A stretch of 5,262 nucleotides of DNA from Acidocella sp. (GTDB lineage Bacteria; Pseudomonadota; Alphaproteobacteria; Acetobacterales; Acetobacteraceae), in NCBI GenBank assembly GCA_028687415.1, contig JAQUAC010000183.1:1-5262 (forward strand). Reading direction: 5' to 3'. The position numbers and the translations under genes were made by a program. Every line of letters starts with the position of its first letter. Positions within the stretch are counted from its first letter, which is position 1. Shown here one piece after another: positions 1 to 5,262 of the stretch. Below the pieces are notes generated by a model. It made no database searches, was not told the origin of the DNA, and worked only from the letters and a program-made list of their open reading frames with translations.

Positions 1-1
1 C

Positions 2-583
2 CCGCGCCTCGCAGCCGAAGCCGTGCTGGGCGCCGGGGTATACGAACACGTCCAGCCCTGGCTGCGCGGCGCGGATGGCCTCCACATCGCTCAGTGGAAT
101 GCTCTTGTCATATTCGCCAAAATGCATCTGCACCGGGGAGTTTGGTACATTGTCCTTCTGTGCCGCGATGCCCGCGCCGTACCAGCAGGAGGCCGCCCAG
201 AAGCTCGTGGTTTTGGTCGCGGCCAGCCAGGCGAGCGTGCCGCCCCAGCAATAGCCAATAATACCCACGGGCTTGCCGTTGAACGCCGCCGCCGTGGCTT
301 CCAGGTCCAGCAGCGTCTGCGCCTCGGGGATTTTTGCTCGCAGCGTGGCGCCGCACTGGATATCCGCAGGCTCGTAGCCCAGCTCCACATGGGGCTCAGC
401 GCGGTCGAACAAAGCCGGGCACAGCACCCGGTAGCCGTATCCGGCCAGACGCTCGGAGACGGCGCGCATATGCGCGTTCACGCCAAAGATCTCCTGCACC
501 ACCACCAGCCCGCGCGGGGCGTTCGCATTGCCGGCCTCGAACACATCGAACTCATGGCCGTCGGCGGCGGTCAGTTTCATCAT
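2..583 (-). CDS. Dienelactone hydrolase family protein (C-terminus beyond the window)
   Basis: Cytoplasmic alpha/beta-hydrolase of the dienelactone hydrolase (DLH) family; the classic member opens dienelactone to maleylacetate in chloroaromatic breakdown, but most chromosomal homologues have no known substrate. The reading frame stays open from the ATG at 581-583 to the left edge, giving 194 residues; family members are usually about 220-240, so only the C-terminal tail is missing. The diagnostic residues are visible: Glu31 in QEIFGVN, nucleophile Cys112 in GYCWGG, Asp159 in GEYDK and His187 in QHGFG. Their spacing matches the Glu-Cys-Asp-His set of characterised DLH enzymes, so the protein looks catalytically intact. 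A GGGAG at 593-597 lies 9 bases from this ATG, which favours it over the second ATG at 578-580. It starts 25 bases after the rppH stop with no terminator between, so it is probably co-transcribed. Nothing nearby suggests aromatic catabolism, so the substrate is unknown. Confidence 0.9.
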   Translation of the reverse strand, partial: MMKLTAADGHEFDVFEAGNANAPRGLVVVQEIFGVNAHMRAVSERLAGYGYRVLCPALFDRAEPHVELGYEPADIQCGATLRAKIPEAQTLLDLEATAAAFNGKPVGIIGYCWGGTLAWLAATKTTSFWAASCWYGAGIAAQKDNVPNSPVQMHFGEYDKSIPLSDVEAIRAAQPGLDVFVYPGAQHGFGCEAR

Positions 584-592
584 TGGCGTTGT

Positions 593-597
593 CTCCC
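593..597 (-). promoter_or_regulatory. Ribosome binding site of the dienelactone hydrolase gene
   Basis: The minus strand reads GGGAG here, 9 bases before the ATG at 581-583 and 12 before the adjacent in-frame ATG at 578-580. The spacing favours the first ATG. The difference is only one residue. Confidence 0.5.
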
Positions 598-608
598 GGG
601 GTAAAATG

Positions 609-1085
609 TCAGCGCTGCGCGTAGGCCGCGAAGTCCCGCGTCAGCACCTCATAGATGTCCCGCTTGAACGCAACCGCAAGCCCCGGCAGCTCGGCCAGGG
701 GCACCCATTTCCAATCCTCGAACTCGGGATGCGGGTCGGCGTCCAGCCGGATATCCTCATCCCCACCCAGGAATTTCAGCGCGAACCATTTCTGCCGCTG
801 GCCCCGATACTTGCCGCCCCAGGCCATGCCCAGCAACTCCGCCGGCAGATCGTATTCCAGCCAGCCCGGCATCTCGCCCAGAATCTCGGCCTTGGCGGTG
901 CCGATTTCCTCCTCCAGCTCCCGGAAGACGGCGACATGCGGGTCTTCCCCCTTGTCGATTCCGCCTTGCGGCAGCTGCCACGCACCGGGGAAGCCCTTGC
1001 GCTTGCCCACGAACACACGCCCATCCGGCCCGAACAGCACGGCGCCCACGTTCAGCCGGTACGGTAACGGCAAGCCATCAGCCAT
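609..1085 (-). CDS. rppH: RNA pyrophosphohydrolase RppH (Nudix)
   Basis: Cytoplasmic Nudix enzyme that converts the 5'-triphosphate of mRNAs to a monophosphate, which exposes them to RNase E-type decay; related proteins were also described as Ap4A hydrolases (NudH, IalA). The protein has 158 residues, normal for the family. The N-terminal segment LPYRLNVGAVLF and the motif GAWQLPQGGID (residues 34-44) are typical of the RppH/IalA subgroup. The full Nudix box follows: Gly41, Glu47, then RELEEEIG at 55-62, supplying the metal-binding glutamates. The C-terminal part, with FEDWKWVPL near 121-129 and FKRDIYEVL, also fits RppH. The ATG at 1083-1085 has GGAG 7 bases upstream (1093-1096). The gene starts 15 bases after the ctpA stop, so it is very likely in the same transcript. 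Choosing RppH over a diadenosine polyphosphate hydrolase rests on family resemblance. Confidence 0.93.
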   Translation of the reverse strand: MADGLPLPYRLNVGAVLFGPDGRVFVGKRKGFPGAWQLPQGGIDKGEDPHVAVFRELEEEIGTAKAEILGEMPGWLEYDLPAELLGMAWGGKYRGQRQKWFALKFLGGDEDIRLDADPHPEFEDWKWVPLAELPGLAVAFKRDIYEVLTRDFAAYAQR

Positions 1086-1100
1086 GATTACGCTCCGTGG

Positions 1101-2474
1101 CTAGTTGGACGAGGCCACGGTGCGGACCGGGGTCATGTCTGCAATGAGTTTAAGGGCCATTTGCAGCTGGAAGTCAGTGGCGGGCTTGGCGGAGTCGAAG
1201 GCTGGCCAAGTGGCGGGGGGCTTACTGGGGATGCTGGCGGCCACGGCGGGCAGAGGCGGTGCCGGCGGCAGCGGCATGTTGTTCTGGCCCGTGGGGTTGG
1301 TGAAGGAGTTCAGCAGATTGGTTTCACGCAGTTGAGCGAAGGCATCGTCCGGCGTGGCGGTGTCGCTCACGGTCACGTCGGGGGTGACGCCATAGCCTTG
1401 GATGGATTTACCCGAGGGGGTGAAATATAGCGCCGTGGTCAGGCGCAGCGCCCCGGCATTATCGATGGGCATGATGGTCTGCACCGAGCCCTTGCCGAAG
1501 GTTTTGGTCCCCAGCACCAAGGCGCGGCGGTTTTGCTGCAGCGCGGCGGTGACGATCTCCGCCGCCGAGGCGGTGCCGGCATTGGTGAGGATGACGATCG
1601 GCGCGCCGTTGGTGATATCGCCGTCCTGCGCGTACCACACTTGGTCGTCCTGGCTGTGGCGGCCATGGGTGGAGACAATCTCGCCGGTGTTCAGGAAATC
1701 GTCGCTTACCGCCACGGCCTGGTCCAGCAGCCCGCCCGGATTGTCGCGCAGGTCCAGAATATAGCCGTGCAGGTTGCCGTGGGCCTGCTTCATCAGCTGG
1801 GCCACGGCGTTGCGGATGTGCTGGTCGCCGTTTTCGTCGAAGCTGTCCAGCCGGATATAGCCGACCGGGCCGGCGGAGGAGGTGAGGAGCTTGCTCTTCA
1901 CGTCCTGGATTTTGATGATCTCGCGAGTGAGGGTGACGTGCACCGGGGTGGTGACGCCGTTGCGCTTGATGGTCAGGGTGATTTTCGTGCCGGCCGGGCC
2001 GCGCATCTTCGTCACGGCGTCGTCCAGGGCCAAGCCTTGAGTGGACTGGCCATTGATTTCCACGATGATGTCGCCGGGCTTGATGCCAGCGCGGGCACCG
2101 GGCGTGTCGTCGATGGGGGAGATGACTTTCAGTAGCCCGCTGGTTTGCGTGACTTCCAGCCCCAGCCCGCCGAACTGCCCGGTGGTTTGCACCTGCATGT
2201 CAGCATATTGCTGCGCGTTCATGTAGCTGGAATGTGGGTCCAGCCCGGACAGCATGCCGTTCACGGCATTATAGACCAGCTTATCCGAGGGCGGGTCCAC
2301 GACGTAATTTTGTTTCACCTGGGTCAGTATGTCCCCAAACAGCGAGAGCTGCTGATAGGTGCTGTTATCCGGTGCGGCCTGGCCCATGGCGCGCGAAAGC
2401 GGTTGTGCCACCGTACCCAGCGCCAGCCCCGCCATGAAAATTCCGCTCAGCATCAAACCGCTACGCAAACGCAT
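1101..2474 (-). CDS. ctpA: S41 family C-terminal processing serine protease CtpA, with PDZ domain
   Basis: Periplasmic carboxyl-terminal processing protease (tail-specific protease family) that trims or degrades envelope proteins from their C-termini. The 457-residue protein starts with an export signal: Arg2 and Arg4, a hydrophobic run at about 6-20 and a possible cleavage after Ala23. It could also stay as an N-terminal anchor. An N-terminal helical part carries LSGLDPHSSY (75-84), typical of CtpA. A PDZ domain spans about 101-171 (FGGLGLEV, PGDIIVEINGQ). The protease core spans about 195-370, with DLRDNPGG at 241-248, nucleophile Ser303 in GTASAAEIV, general base Lys328 in TFGKGSVQ and supporting Gln332. 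The Ser-Lys distance of 25 residues matches Prc and CtpB. The tail after about 390 holds a proline/alanine-rich segment (roughly 400-424) and a final helix. The ATG has AAGGA 8 bases upstream. It lies between an envC-like gene and rppH; in other bacteria CtpA acts on peptidoglycan hydrolases, so a cell-wall role is a reasonable inference. Confidence 0.96.
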   Translation of the reverse strand: MRLRSGLMLSGIFMAGLALGTVAQPLSRAMGQAAPDNSTYQQLSLFGDILTQVKQNYVVDPPSDKLVYNAVNGMLSGLDPHSSYMNAQQYADMQVQTTGQFGGLGLEVTQTSGLLKVISPIDDTPGARAGIKPGDIIVEINGQSTQGLALDDAVTKMRGPAGTKITLTIKRNGVTTPVHVTLTREIIKIQDVKSKLLTSSAGPVGYIRLDSFDENGDQHIRNAVAQLMKQAHGNLHGYILDLRDNPGGLLDQAVAVSDDFLNTGEIVSTHGRHSQDDQVWYAQDGDITNGAPIVILTNAGTASAAEIVTAALQQNRRALVLGTKTFGKGSVQTIMPIDNAGALRLTTALYFTPSGKSIQGYGVTPDVTVSDTATPDDAFAQLRETNLLNSFTNPTGQNNMPLPPAPPLPAVAASIPSKPPATWPAFDSAKPATDFQLQMALKLIADMTPVRTVASSN

Positions 2475-2482
2475 ACGTCAAT

Positions 2483-2487
2483 TCCTT
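2483..2487 (-). promoter_or_regulatory. Ribosome binding site of ctpA
   Basis: The minus strand carries AAGGA 8 bases before the ctpA ATG at 2472-2474. It is one of the best Shine-Dalgarno matches in the window and confirms the start. It lies in the 62-base gap after the envC-like stop (2475-2536), the longest gap between genes of the cluster. I see no clear promoter or terminator in that gap. Confidence 0.7.
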
Positions 2488-2536
2488 AGATTCAAACCGG
2501 ATCGCTCCAGGGGTATTAGATAGCATCCGGCCGGGA

Positions 2537-3643
2537 TTATCCAGAGCTTCTACCGGCAAGCCATGCGGCGGGGTCCACTGGCGTGCCGTTTTGCCGGAGT
2601 TCCACATATAGCACGGGCTGGCGGGTGGGAGCGGAGGCATCGTAACCTTGCATGCTGCCCACCGGCTGACCATGGGCCAAACGCTGGCCTTGAGCCACGT
2701 CCAGATGACTCATGCCTGCCAGTACGACGCTGGTGCCGCCGCCGCAATCGGCGATGATCATGAGGCCGTAGGCGGGGAAGGGGCCGGCGAACATTACCGT
2801 GCCGGCGCAGGGGGTGACGACGCGCGCCCCCGCCGCCGCGCCGTAGCTGATGCCTTGCGCAGGGCCGGCCAGGGTGGCGGCGCCGAAGCGCTGGATGATA
2901 TGCCCCGCCACCGGCGCGCCGCCCGTACCCGCCTTCAAATTCACCGGCGTGGCGGCCTTGGGGACGAGATTCTGCACCGCTTGGTTCAGCGTATCCAGCT
3001 TGTGCTGTGCCGCCAGGGCCTGGGCGGCCTCTGCCGCGACCGTGTCTGCATCAGCCATTTCGGCGGCGTGCGCGGCGGAGATCTGCGCTGTCAGTGCGGC
3101 TTCGGCGCTTTGCTGCGCGGCGGCGCTGGCGGCGAGTTTCGTCTGGCTGGCCTGCGCCGCGGCGATGAGTTGGGTAAGATGCACGCTCTGTGTCTGTACC
3201 GCCTGCGCCTGGGTGGCGATGGCGGCGGCAATGCCCTGCATGATGGCGATGCCGCGCACCGCGTCCTCTGGCGGCATGGGGGCGGTCAGCAGCGTGGCGG
3301 CGGGCGCGGCGGAGAGCCGCTGCATCACCGGCAGCAGTTTCGCCAGCGCGGCCTCAGCCTGGGCAAGCTGCTGAGCCGCTATACCCTGTGCCGCTTGCAG
3401 GCTGGCAAGCTGGGCGCTGTCTTGCGCGGTCTGGTCCTCCAGGCTGCGCAAGGCCGCCGCCGCCTGCACCTGCTGCTCGGCGAGCAGCGCCGCTTTGGCG
3501 GAAACTTCCCGCTGGTGCTGGCGTGCAGCCGCCGCCGCCTGGGTATGCGCGCGCAGGGCTGCTTGCGCGTCACGCTTCGCATCCGCCTGGGCTAAAGCCG
3601 GGGCGGTGAGCAACGCCAGGCAGAGGGCGGTGCGGAGCTTCAA
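2537..3643 (-). CDS. envC: EnvC-like murein hydrolase activator: coiled coil plus degenerate LytM/M23 domain
   Basis: Exported protein expected to switch on or position N-acetylmuramoyl-L-alanine amidases during septum splitting, as EnvC does in E. coli. It has 368 residues. Residues 1-18 form a signal peptide (Lys2, Arg4, hydrophobic core, APALA then Gln19). Residues 20-230 are very rich in Ala and Gln and probably helical or coiled coil, as in EnvC. The LytM domain spans about 243-363, with HIIQRFG (248-254), GARVVTPCAGTV (272-283) and a final LYVELRQNGTPVDPAAWL like the EnvC end. Active M23 peptidases bind zinc through an HxxxD-type pair and an HxH motif. Here the first region reads GISYGA, and HxH is replaced by Val344 and Tyr346; only a His in MSHLD (His313) remains. 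Enzymatic activity is therefore unlikely. The start is a TTG at 3641-3643 overlapping the gpmI stop, with no evident Shine-Dalgarno. The gene name is by family resemblance; Caulobacter LytM factors such as LdpF are closer conceptual relatives. Confidence 0.9.
   Translation of the reverse strand: MKLRTALCLALLTAPALAQADAKRDAQAALRAHTQAAAAARQHQREVSAKAALLAEQQVQAAAALRSLEDQTAQDSAQLASLQAAQGIAAQQLAQAEAALAKLLPVMQRLSAAPAATLLTAPMPPEDAVRGIAIMQGIAAAIATQAQAVQTQSVHLTQLIAAAQASQTKLAASAAAQQSAEAALTAQISAAHAAEMADADTVAAEAAQALAAQHKLDTLNQAVQNLVPKAATPVNLKAGTGGAPVAGHIIQRFGAATLAGPAQGISYGAAAGARVVTPCAGTVMFAGPFPAYGLMIIADCGGGTSVVLAGMSHLDVAQGQRLAHGQPVGSMQGYDASAPTRQPVLYVELRQNGTPVDPAAWLAGRSSG
3640..3643 (-). promoter_or_regulatory. 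TTGA stop/start overlap coupling gpmI to the envC-like gene
   Basis: On the minus strand the four bases TTGA contain both the TTG start of the envC-like gene (3641-3643) and the TGA stop of gpmI (3640-3642). No purine-rich Shine-Dalgarno lies just upstream (the sequence is ACATCTCTCTACAC). Translation of the second gene probably relies on ribosomes that have just finished gpmI. The overlap is seen directly; the coupling is inferred. Confidence 0.7.
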
Positions 3644-5154
3644 GTGTAGAGAGATGTCCCGGTCATAGCCGCGGGTTTGGGCAGGTCCATCAGCGCCAGC
3701 AGGGTGGGGGCCAGATCGGCCAGGATCCCGTCATGCAGCTTGATGCCCTCCGGCCCGCCGGCGCAGAACACCGGCACCGGGTTGGTGGTGTGGGCGGTGT
3801 GCGGAATGCCGGTGTCCGGATCGCGCATCATCTCGCAATTGCCGTGGTCGGCGGTAACGAGCATGGCCCCGCCCTGGGCGGCAATGGCGTCGGCGATGGC
3901 GCCGAGCCCCTTATCCACTGCCTCCACCGCCTTGATGGCGGCGGCGAGCACGCCGCTATGACCCACCATGTCCGGATTGGCGAAGTTCAACACGATGAGG
4001 TCGTATTTGCCGGAATTGATGGCGTCCACGGCCTTTTGCGTCAGCTCCGGCGCGGACATTTCCGGCTGGAGGTCATAGGTGGCCACCTTCGGCGAGGGCA
4101 CGAGCACGCGGTCTTCGCCGGGGAAGGGGGCTTCGATGCCGCCATTGAAGAAATAGGTGACGTGCGGATATTTCTCCGTCTCCGCCATGCGGATCTGCTT
4201 CAGCCCCTTGGCGGAGACGATCTGCCCCAGCAGATCCTCTAGCCGCTCGGGAGCAAAGAGCGTGGTCATAAAGGGGGCCAGCGCGTCCGAATAGGCGGTC
4301 ATGCCCACGGCGCCCACCAGCTTGGGCTGCGTGACGGTAAAGCCGGTGAAGCTGGGGTCGAGCAGGGCGGTGAGGATTTCGCGCACACGGTCGGCGCGGA
4401 AATTGGCGCAGAGCACGGCGTCGCCATCCCGAACCCCGGCGTAATCGCCGATCACGGCGGGCTTGATGAACTCATCGCTGACACCGGCCTTGTAGCTGGC
4501 CTCGATGGCGGCTTCCGGCGTCGAAAAATGCTCGCCCTTGGCCTGGGTCAGCAGGTCGTAGCCCAGCTGCACGCGCTCCCAGCGCTTGTCGCGGTCCATG
4601 GCGTAGTAGCGGCCCACCAGCGTGCCAATCTTGGCGGTGTTGCCAAGTGCGGCGCGGAAGGCGGTGACGTATTCCAACGCCGATTCCGGCGGGGTGTCAC
4701 GCCCGTCCGTCCAGATATGCACGGTAACGGGAATACCCGCCGCATGCAGAATCTTTGCCAGGCCGACGATATGGTCCTGGTGCGAATGCACGCCGCCTGG
4801 CGAGACGAGGCCCAGTAGATGCGCCGTGCCGCCGGAGGCTTTCAGGGAGGCGATGAACTTGCCCAGTACCGGATTGGCGGCAAGGGAGCCGTCTTCAAAT
4901 GCGGTGTCGATGCGCGGTAGCTCCTGCATCACCACGCGCCCGGCGCCGATGTTGAGGTGCCCGACCTCGGAATTGCCCATCTGCCCTTGCGGCAGGCCGA
5001 CGACGCGCCCGGACGTATGCAGGAACGCATGCGGAGAATTGGCCCAGAGACGGTCGAAATTGGGCTTGTTGGCAAGCGCCACGGCGTTGTCTTCCCGGTT
5101 TTCGCTCCAGCCGAAGCCATCCAGGATAACGAGCATGACGGGTCTCTTGGGCAT
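3640..5154 (-). CDS. gpmI: 2,3-bisphosphoglycerate-independent phosphoglycerate mutase GpmI
   Basis: Cytoplasmic glycolytic and gluconeogenic enzyme that interconverts 3- and 2-phosphoglycerate without 2,3-bisphosphoglycerate, using two Mn2+ ions and a phosphoserine intermediate. It has 504 residues, against roughly 510 for the family, and is complete. The phosphatase half supplies Asp12 (ILDGFGW), the phosphorylated Ser62 (MGNSEVGH), Asp395 and His399 (NPDMVGHSG), Asp436 and His437 (TADHGNCE) and His455 (HTAHTTNP). These correspond one for one with the metal ligands and nucleophile of the Bacillus stearothermophilus enzyme. The inserted transferase half shows VSPGGVHSH (117-125), TDGRD (149-153), RYYAMDRD (182-189), NFRADR (251-256) and AETEKYPHVT (324-333), which bind substrate. 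AAGGA 6 bases upstream fixes the start at 5152-5154, not the internal Met7. It is the first gene of the visible cluster and is joined to the envC-like gene by a 4-base overlap. Why a glycolytic gene leads an envelope cluster is unclear; shared growth-linked expression is a guess. Confidence 0.98.
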   Translation of the reverse strand: MPKRPVMLVILDGFGWSENREDNAVALANKPNFDRLWANSPHAFLHTSGRVVGLPQGQMGNSEVGHLNIGAGRVVMQELPRIDTAFEDGSLAANPVLGKFIASLKASGGTAHLLGLVSPGGVHSHQDHIVGLAKILHAAGIPVTVHIWTDGRDTPPESALEYVTAFRAALGNTAKIGTLVGRYYAMDRDKRWERVQLGYDLLTQAKGEHFSTPEAAIEASYKAGVSDEFIKPAVIGDYAGVRDGDAVLCANFRADRVREILTALLDPSFTGFTVTQPKLVGAVGMTAYSDALAPFMTTLFAPERLEDLLGQIVSAKGLKQIRMAETEKYPHVTYFFNGGIEAPFPGEDRVLVPSPKVATYDLQPEMSAPELTQKAVDAINSGKYDLIVLNFANPDMVGHSGVLAAAIKAVEAVDKGLGAIADAIAAQGGAMLVTADHGNCEMMRDPDTGIPHTAHTTNPVPVFCAGGPEGIKLHDGILADLAPTLLALMDLPKPAAMTGTSLYT

Positions 5155-5160
5155 TTCTGG

Positions 5161-5165
5161 TCCTT
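5161..5165 (-). promoter_or_regulatory. Ribosome binding site of gpmI
   Basis: The minus strand reads AAGGA, 6 bases before the ATG at 5152-5154. This near-ideal spacing selects that ATG over the internal ATG at 5134-5136 that would begin with the MLVILDGFGW segment. Confidence 0.75.
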
Positions 5166-5194
5166 ACAAAGCGGTATACGCAGCCACTATTAAG

Positions 5195-5229
5195 GCAAAA
5201 TGCCCCCCAGACCCAAGGGGGCGCTTTGC
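5195..5229 (-). terminator. GC-rich hairpin, probable terminator of the gene upstream of gpmI
   Basis: Two 13-base arms (5195-5207 and 5217-5229) can pair around a 9-base loop. The core is six G-C pairs (GCCCCC with GGGGGC), continued by one mismatch, one G-T wobble and five further pairs (GCAAA with TTTGC). Read on the minus strand, the GC core is followed by ATTTTG, a short T-run of the kind seen in intrinsic terminators. It lies 21 bases past a minus-strand TAG at 5251-5253. Read on the plus strand the trailing T-run is only three bases, so it would work less well that way. It could instead be a processing or mRNA-stabilising stem at the 5' end of a longer transcript. Confidence 0.55.
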
Positions 5230-5262
5230 GGTGCGGGGTATGCGCCGGCTCTATGCCGCCAG

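Larger units (their letters stand above)
5155..5262. other. Intergenic region upstream of gpmI
   Basis: This 108-base stretch separates gpmI from whatever lies off the right edge. It contains the gpmI ribosome binding site (5161-5165) and the hairpin at 5195-5229. The minus strand at 5251-5262 reads three codons (Leu-Ala-Ala) and TAG, which could be the end of an upstream gene in the same direction, but four codons cannot identify it. Another minus-strand frame stays open from 5261 to a TAA at 5190-5192 and cannot be excluded. A promoter for gpmI would have to lie between the hairpin and the ribosome binding site or overlap the hairpin; I see only weak -10-like AT-rich bases (CTTAAT, 5190-5195) and no convincing -35 box. 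Confidence 0.55.

Noticed and set aside
23..604. Plus-strand open frame of 193 codons at the left edge
   Set aside because: The minus-strand frame over the same bases has the complete dienelactone hydrolase catalytic set and a ribosome binding site, so the plus-strand frame is a shadow.
528..1067. Plus-strand open frame of 179 codons opposite rppH
   Set aside because: It is the complement of the Nudix gene; the translated product has low-complexity composition and no known motif.
1533..2135. Plus-strand open frame of 200 codons opposite ctpA
   Set aside because: It is opposite the PDZ and catalytic core of ctpA, whose motifs are unmistakable. The antisense product shows no recognisable domain or ribosome binding site.
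2475..2536. CCGGCCGG palindrome in the envC-ctpA gap as a possible operator or terminator
   Set aside because: The palindrome (2527-2534) is short, has no T-run after it and is of a kind common in high-GC DNA. It is not enough to call a site.
2648..3595. Long plus-strand open frame (315 codons) opposite the envC-like gene
   Set aside because: It is the antisense shadow of an Ala-rich, high-GC gene. The translation is rich in Arg, Gly and His with no domain, and the minus-strand frame has a signal peptide and a LytM domain.
5174..5179. GTATAC palindrome upstream of gpmI as a -10 element or operator half-site
   Set aside because: It is a six-base palindrome that lies too close to the ribosome binding site for a normal leader, and no -35 box lies at 16-18 bases. 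The same six bases also occur inside the hydrolase gene at 37-42.
5200..5262. Plus-strand ATG with AAGG four bases upstream, open to the right edge: a possible divergent gene
   Set aside because: The 21 codons give a peptide that resembles no protein start I recognise, and the first part is simply the hairpin arms read in frame. The Shine-Dalgarno spacing is too short. A co-directional minus-strand gene ending near 5251 is at least as likely.

Overview
The window is a compact, high-GC stretch of bacterial chromosome. All five recognisable genes lie on the minus strand, so they read right to left. Their order in transcription is cofactor-independent phosphoglycerate mutase (gpmI), an EnvC-like degenerate LytM/M23 protein, an S41 C-terminal processing protease (ctpA), the RNA pyrophosphohydrolase rppH, and a dienelactone-hydrolase-family protein that runs off the left edge. 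From general knowledge, an envC-like gene, ctpA and rppH in a row, often near gpmI, is a familiar Alphaproteobacterial arrangement. Together with the base composition and the protein sequences, this suggests an Alphaproteobacterium, possibly of the Acetobacteraceae/Rhodospirillales. The family-level placement is a guess.

Layout. Bases 5155-5262 are the only substantial non-coding stretch. It holds the gpmI ribosome binding site and a strong GC-rich hairpin (5195-5229) that probably ends the gene lying off the right edge. gpmI (3640-5154) overlaps the envC-like gene (2537-3643) by the four bases TTGA, where the second gene starts with TTG. A 62-base gap with a good Shine-Dalgarno precedes ctpA (1101-2474). 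rppH (609-1085) follows after 15 bases. The dienelactone hydrolase gene (2-583, C-terminus missing) follows after 25 bases. No terminator is visible between any of these genes, so one polycistronic mRNA is likely.

How the genes fit together. Two products carry export signals and should act in the cell envelope: the EnvC-like coiled-coil protein, expected to activate or position peptidoglycan amidases, and CtpA, a periplasmic serine protease that in other bacteria trims envelope proteins and cell-wall hydrolases. GpmI (lower glycolysis), RppH (mRNA 5'-end decapping) and the hydrolase are cytoplasmic. The metal, nucleophile and general-base residues that define GpmI, CtpA, RppH and the hydrolase are all present. 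The EnvC-like protein lacks most of the M23 zinc ligands, as expected for the non-catalytic activator class.

I found no mobile element, CRISPR array, tRNA or rRNA and no sign of recent gene transfer. The window looks like a conserved housekeeping cluster and not a new system. The points most worth a second look are the TTG-start overlap, the degenerate LytM domain and the hairpin upstream of gpmI.
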